A stretch of DNA of 64,000 nucleotides from Pseudomonas fluorescens. GTDB taxonomy: Bacteria > Pseudomonadota > Gammaproteobacteria > Pseudomonadales > Pseudomonadaceae. The number at the start of each line of letters is the position of its first letter. Position 1 is the first letter of the stretch. The stretch is taken from positions 682,001 to 746,000 of the forward strand of contig NZ_CABVIY010000001.1 of assembly GCF_902498195.1 (NCBI RefSeq), written 5' to 3'. Below the pieces are notes generated by a model. It had not been told where the DNA came from, did no database searches, and was given only the letters and a program-made list of their open reading frames with translations. Both the position numbers and the translations under genes were made by a program. Positions 60,740 through 64,000 of the stretch are shown piece by piece.

Positions 60740-62086
60740 TCAAGCTTTCCCGGCTGCGGTGCTCACGGCGACGCCTTTATCCTGGACCTGCACATCATGC
60801 AGTGAAATCCGCGAAGTCTCCGGCAATGCCAAGCCCCCCACCAGCCCCAACACGCCAACCGCCATCAGATAGAACGCCGGCGACAGGTTGCTGCCGGTGG
60901 TGGTGATCAGCCACGTAGCGACCAGCGGGGCGGTGCCCCCGAAAAGGGTGTAGGCCATGTTGTAGGTGATCGCGGACGCGGTGTATCGAGTCCGGGTAGG
61001 AAAGGTTTCCGAGAGCAAGGCCGCCGTCACCACGCCACACAGCACCGCGCCGATCGCCAGGAGCATCACGCCGACGATGGATGCGCCGAACGATCCCGAG
61101 CTGGCCATCAGGAACGATGGATACACCGCCACGATCAACAGGACGCACGCGGTGACCACGGTCATCCGGCGTCCGACCTTGTCCGAGTACAACCCGGCCA
61201 GCGGGCAGAACGCGGCGGCAAACATCAAGGCAATCAGTGACACCAGCAACGCTGATGCGCGGCTCAGGCCACCGGCCACTTGCAGGTAGGTCGCGAAGTA
61301 GGTGGTGAACATATAAAACGAGAGCGCCGTCAACGAGACAAAGGCGCCCAGGCAGCAGATCGCCGCACCATGGTTGCGCAAGGTTTCCTTGAGCGGGGAA
61401 TGGGCGACGGCATGTTCCTTGGTCACCGCCTGGAACGCCGGTGTCTCGTCCAGCTTCCAGCGCAGGTAAAGACCCACCAGGCCCAGCGGCGCGGCAATCA
61501 GGAACGGCAGGCGCCAGCCCCAGCTGCCCATTGCCTCGGCCGACAGTGACGCCTCGAGTGCATAGGCGACCACCGCTGCCGCCGCGAAGGCGGAAAATGT
61601 CGACACCGGAATGAAGCTGCCGTACCAGGCGCGTTTATCACTGGGCGCATGCTCCATCAGGTAGGCGCAGGCACCGGCGTATTCGCCCCCGGCGGAAAAG
61701 CCCTGGGCACAACGAATCAGGGACAGAAGAATCGGCGCCATGACCCCGATCGCGGCATAGGTGGGCAGCAGGCCGATCAAGGTGGTCGCGGCGGCCATCA
61801 GCAGAATCGTCATCGCGAGGGTGCGCTTGCGGCCGATCCTGTCGCCGAGCATGCCGAAGAAAATCCCGCCAAGGGGACGAAACGCAAAGGCCACGGCAAA
61901 GACCGCAAAGGTCTTGAGCAATGCGGCACTGGCATCGCCGCTGGGGAAAAACTGCTGGGCGATGGTCGTGGCCAAAAAGCCATAGACCGCGAAGTCGAAC
62001 CATTCGACGAAATTGCCGATGCCGGCCGCCACAATCACTTTTCTCAGGGTTTTGGGGCTGACTTGCTCTGTGGATGCACTCGTCAT
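60740..62086 (-). CDS. MFS transporter, metabolite:H+ symporter (MHS) family
   Basis: 448 residues from ATG 62086 (GAGGTCAAGC upstream). Twelve hydrophobic segments; the MHS hallmark is GIGNFVEWFDFAVYGFLATT. Also RPLGGIFFGMLGDRIGRKRT, QGFSAGGEYAGACAYLMEHA, and later GLYSDKVGRRMTVVTACVLL. The family includes ProP, KgtP and ShiA, which import betaine, 2-oxoglutarate or shikimate-like acids. Convergent with the AraC gene. Confidence 0.9.
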   Translation of the reverse strand: MTSASTEQVSPKTLRKVIVAAGIGNFVEWFDFAVYGFLATTIAQQFFPSGDASAALLKTFAVFAVAFAFRPLGGIFFGMLGDRIGRKRTLAMTILLMAAATTLIGLLPTYAAIGVMAPILLSLIRCAQGFSAGGEYAGACAYLMEHAPSDKRAWYGSFIPVSTFSAFAAAAVVAYALEASLSAEAMGSWGWRLPFLIAAPLGLVGLYLRWKLDETPAFQAVTKEHAVAHSPLKETLRNHGAAICCLGAFVSLTALSFYMFTTYFATYLQVAGGLSRASALLVSLIALMFAAAFCPLAGLYSDKVGRRMTVVTACVLLIVAVYPSFLMASSGSFGASIVGVMLLAIGAVLCGVVTAALLSETFPTRTRYTASAITYNMAYTLFGGTAPLVATWLITTTGSNLSPAFYLMAVGVLGLVGGLALPETSRISLHDVQVQDKGVAVSTAAGKA

Positions 62087-62473
62087 GCTTGACCTCGACA
62101 TTTCATCAATGAGCTTTCGATTATCGGGGCAGTCACTCGGGCGGCTTATTTCAAAGGAGTCATCCGCGTAGTCAGTACCGACTTCTCATGGATGAATTGA
62201 GCATGATGGGAGGCAGAACGATTGATGTGGCATGAGTAAGGGCCGGCTCGCCCTTCATGAGCCTTGTGAGTGCCGAATGATGCAGCCGCCGGGAAAGGCA
62301 GGTGATGCTTGATCTCCAGAGCTTGATGCAGCCTTGGGTGTCGTAACCGGAATCTCGGCGGCGACGATCATCCTTCGTGGTGTGACCGGCGCGAAATACG
62401 GTCAGGCGGGGCCTGACCATACCCTGTAGTCGCGAGTTCCCGATGGATCAAGGAGCCAGTCTTGTGATCACCT
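62087..62473. other. Intergenic stretch between MHS transporter and YghU, no convincing gene
   Basis: 387 bp. A minus-strand open frame of 82 codons (62172-62420) has neither a ribosome site nor a sensible composition (many Arg, Ser and Thr, no domain). It may be a degraded repeat or transposon relic, but I cannot support a name. The MHS promoter should lie near 62087-62160. Confidence 0.4.
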
Positions 62474-63313
62474 TCAATCCAGATCACCAGCCTGATGCCG
62501 CTCGGGCACCTGGCTCGCCTCATCGCCCCATGTGCGGTTCACGCGCTGGCCACGGATGACCGCGGGCCGCTTGGCAATGTCTTCCGCCCAGCGCTGCACG
62601 TGGGTGTATTGGTGGGCCGATAGAAACTCGGCGGCCGAGTACACGTTGTCGCGCACCAGCTGGCCGTACCACGGCCAGACCGCGATATCGGCGATCGTGT
62701 AGTCATCACCGGCCAGGTAGCGGCTTTCGCCGAGGCGACGGTCGAGGACGTCCAGTTGACGCTTGGCTTCCATGGTGAAGCGGTTGATCGGATATTCGAA
62801 CTTTTCCGGCGCGTAGGCGTAGAAGTGGCCGAAGCCGCCGCCCAGGTAAGGCGCCGAACCCATCTGCCAGAACAGCCAGTTCAGCGTCTCGGTGCGTCCG
62901 GCGGGGTCGGTGGGCAGGAAGGCGCCGAATTTTTCCGCCAGGTAGAGCAGGATCGAGCCGGACTCGAAGACGCGGATCGGTGGCTGCACACTGCGGTCCA
63001 GCAATGCCGGGATCTTCGAGTTCGGGTTGATCCCGACAAAGCCGCTGGAGAACTGATCGCCTTCGCCGATCCGGATCAGCCAGGCGTCGTACTCGGCGTC
63101 GGTATGCCCCAGCGCCAGCAGCTCTTCAAGCAGGATGGTCACCTTCACGCCGTTGGGCGTGGCCAGCGAATACAGCTGCAACGGGTGCTGGCCGATCGGC
63201 AACGTCTTGTCGTGGGTCGGCCCGGCAACCGGGCGATTGATGCTGGCGAACTGTCCGCCGGACGGGGCATCGTGTTTCCAGACCTTGGGGGGAACGTAGG
63301 ACGCTTTGCTCAC
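62474..63313 (-). CDS. yghU: YghU-type glutathione S-transferase/disulfide-bond oxidoreductase
   Basis: 279 residues, close to the 288 of E. coli YghU. The protein starts MSKASYVPPKVWKHDAPSGG. Thioredoxin-like domain LYSLATPNGVKVTILLEELL with the T-P-N-G loop; then VGINPNSKIPALLD, VFESGSILLYLAEKFGAF and the C-terminal helical domain SRYLAGDDYTIADIAVWPWY. YghU binds glutathione and reduces disulfides and organic peroxides. The ending is PERHQAGDLD. Next upstream (73 bp) is a DUF1330 gene on the same strand. Confidence 0.93.
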   Translation of the reverse strand: MSKASYVPPKVWKHDAPSGGQFASINRPVAGPTHDKTLPIGQHPLQLYSLATPNGVKVTILLEELLALGHTDAEYDAWLIRIGEGDQFSSGFVGINPNSKIPALLDRSVQPPIRVFESGSILLYLAEKFGAFLPTDPAGRTETLNWLFWQMGSAPYLGGGFGHFYAYAPEKFEYPINRFTMEAKRQLDVLDRRLGESRYLAGDDYTIADIAVWPWYGQLVRDNVYSAAEFLSAHQYTHVQRWAEDIAKRPAVIRGQRVNRTWGDEASQVPERHQAGDLD

Positions 63314-63383
63314 GAAATGGACCTCATGGTTGGTGTGCTGTGATCACGTGGGTCGCGGACTCGAAGGCACCCATTCCCGGGCC

Positions 63384-63686
63384 TTAAGCCGGTGTGACGT
63401 CGCTGCCCTCGACCAGCAGCATCCGGTACTGCGCGCCATTGAATCGATGTTGACGCGCTTGCTGATAAGCAGGGCTGTTGTACCACGCGCGCGCGGCATT
63501 CATGTCGGGAAAGCGCAGGATCGCTACACCCTCCGCAGACGGCCCCTCCAGCACTTCGAACGGGCCATAGAAGGCGAGCCGGGTAATGTCGTGGCCGGTG
63601 CGGGCGGCGGGTGCCTTTTGCGCATACAGCTGCATTTGCGCGTCGTCCGTTGTCGCTTCGCGGATGAAAATAACATAAGCGGACAC
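63384..63686 (-). CDS. DUF1330 family protein
   Basis: 100 residues, MSAYVIFIREATTDDAQMQL, LAFYGPFEVLEGPSAEGVAI, LRFPDMNAARAWYNSPAYQQ, NGAQYRMLLVEG. The pattern of the central 'VLEG...xxILxFPxxxxAxxWYxSPxYQ' defines the DUF1330 dimeric alpha-beta (ferredoxin-like) family. Function unknown. It may be co-transcribed with YghU. Confidence 0.93.
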   Translation of the reverse strand: MSAYVIFIREATTDDAQMQLYAQKAPAARTGHDITRLAFYGPFEVLEGPSAEGVAILRFPDMNAARAWYNSPAYQQARQHRFNGAQYRMLLVEGSDVTPA

Positions 63687-63796
63687 AATGAACTCCTCGA
63701 TATATATGAAATGTAGAGCCTGGTTTCGTCACGCAAGAGGGCCCGGCTCGGCCACTGCCAATCCAGTGATCCGGCCGGGCTCGCCGATGACGCTTT

Positions 63797-64000
63797 TCAG
63801 CGCAGGGCTTCAATCACCGCTGTTGCCAGCGGGCCACCCGACGCCGGGTTCTGGCCCGTCAGCAGGCGGCCATCGACCACGACCTGCTCCTGCCAGACCG
63901 GCGCCGCCGAATACTCGGCACCTTCGGCACGCAGTGCATCCTCCAGGTTGAACGGCACGTCAGCCTGCGCGTAGCCGGATTCTTCTTCGTTGGAGAACGA
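63797..64000 (-). CDS. DJ-1/PfpI family protein, C-terminal part (cut by window edge)
   Basis: The last 67 codons up to the stop at 63797. They read SFSNEEESGYAQADVPFNLE, DALRAEGAEYSAAPVWQEQV and VVDGRLLTGQNPASGGPLAT, then AVIEALR. The pattern LLTGQNPASx(x)LA at the C-terminus, and the long loop SNEEE before it, is that of Hsp31-like/type 1 glutamine-amidotransferase-like proteins, as in YDR533C relatives. The start lies outside the window. It precedes DUF1330 and YghU on the same strand. Confidence 0.88.
   Translation of the reverse strand, partial: SFSNEEESGYAQADVPFNLEDALRAEGAEYSAAPVWQEQVVVDGRLLTGQNPASGGPLATAVIEALR

Noticed and set aside
62172..62420. 82-codon minus-strand open frame between the MHS transporter and YghU
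   Set aside because: No ribosome site, no family and a composition of random GC-rich DNA; kept only as part of an uninformative intergenic stretch.

Overview
The window looks like chromosomal DNA of a fluorescens-group Pseudomonas. The evidence is GC-rich coding sequence, OprD porin and MscS, MarC, DUF3300 and DUF2950 families common in the genus, and several extragenic REP doublets with cores of the TGTAGGAGCGAGC type. I saw no rRNA, tRNA, CRISPR array, integrase or complete insertion sequence.

Layout. (1) 1-8.1 kb: end of an aminotransferase gene, a small P-loop kinase-like gene, two AraC regulators each divergent from a short-chain dehydrogenase, a VOC protein and a saccharopine-dehydrogenase-like reductase, an HxlR regulator divergent from an NTF2-like protein, and a secreted DJ-1/PfpI protein. 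(2) 8.3-13.9 kb: envelope proteins (DUF2950, DUF3300, MarC, a duplicated-domain periplasmic protein, DUF1254). (3) 13.9-22.0 kb: a catabolic and uptake block with a divergent DapF-like epimerase, TetR, TauD-type dioxygenase, class II aldolase, Lrp, FAD amine oxidase and a polar amino acid ABC importer. (4) 22.2-28.1 kb: an AT-richer two-gene island. The first gene encodes a large transmembrane protein with a periplasmic propeller-like sensor and a cytoplasmic NACHT NTPase. The second encodes a secreted Rhs/YD-repeat protein without a toxin tip. I consider this the best candidate for an undescribed system. (5) 28.2-32.7 kb: a GAF-GAF-GGDEF-EAL protein and an orphan histidine kinase. (6) 33-41.3 kb: LysE exporter, GNAT, TrmK-type methyltransferase, MscS, small membrane proteins, a LysR/SDR pair with a strong operator, and a frameshifted fimbrial-type gene. 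(7) 41.4-45.2 kb: diguanylate cyclase, a Fic module with its small upstream partner, a heme-copper-oxidase-like membrane protein, and a TetR gene behind a perfect palindrome. (8) 45.2-56.1 kb: OprD porin with an exported amidohydrolase, VOC, LysR/GFA, then LysR with three FAD enzymes and an orphan solute-binding protein resembling an opine or amino-acid oxidase cluster. (9) 56.5-64 kb: two MFS transporters, a MAPEG protein, a ferritin-like diiron protein, an AraC regulator, YghU, DUF1330 and a partial DJ-1 protein.

Several repeat families occupy the intergenic space. They include four REP doublets, a ~165 bp element present twice in inverted orientation (40.6 and 56.1 kb), a 'GTAAGGGCGAAACC' module beside the REP doublets, and a short 'ACCGGTTGAATCCAC' motif in four places. 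Several divergent promoters carry clear inverted repeats that are probably the operators of the adjacent regulators.
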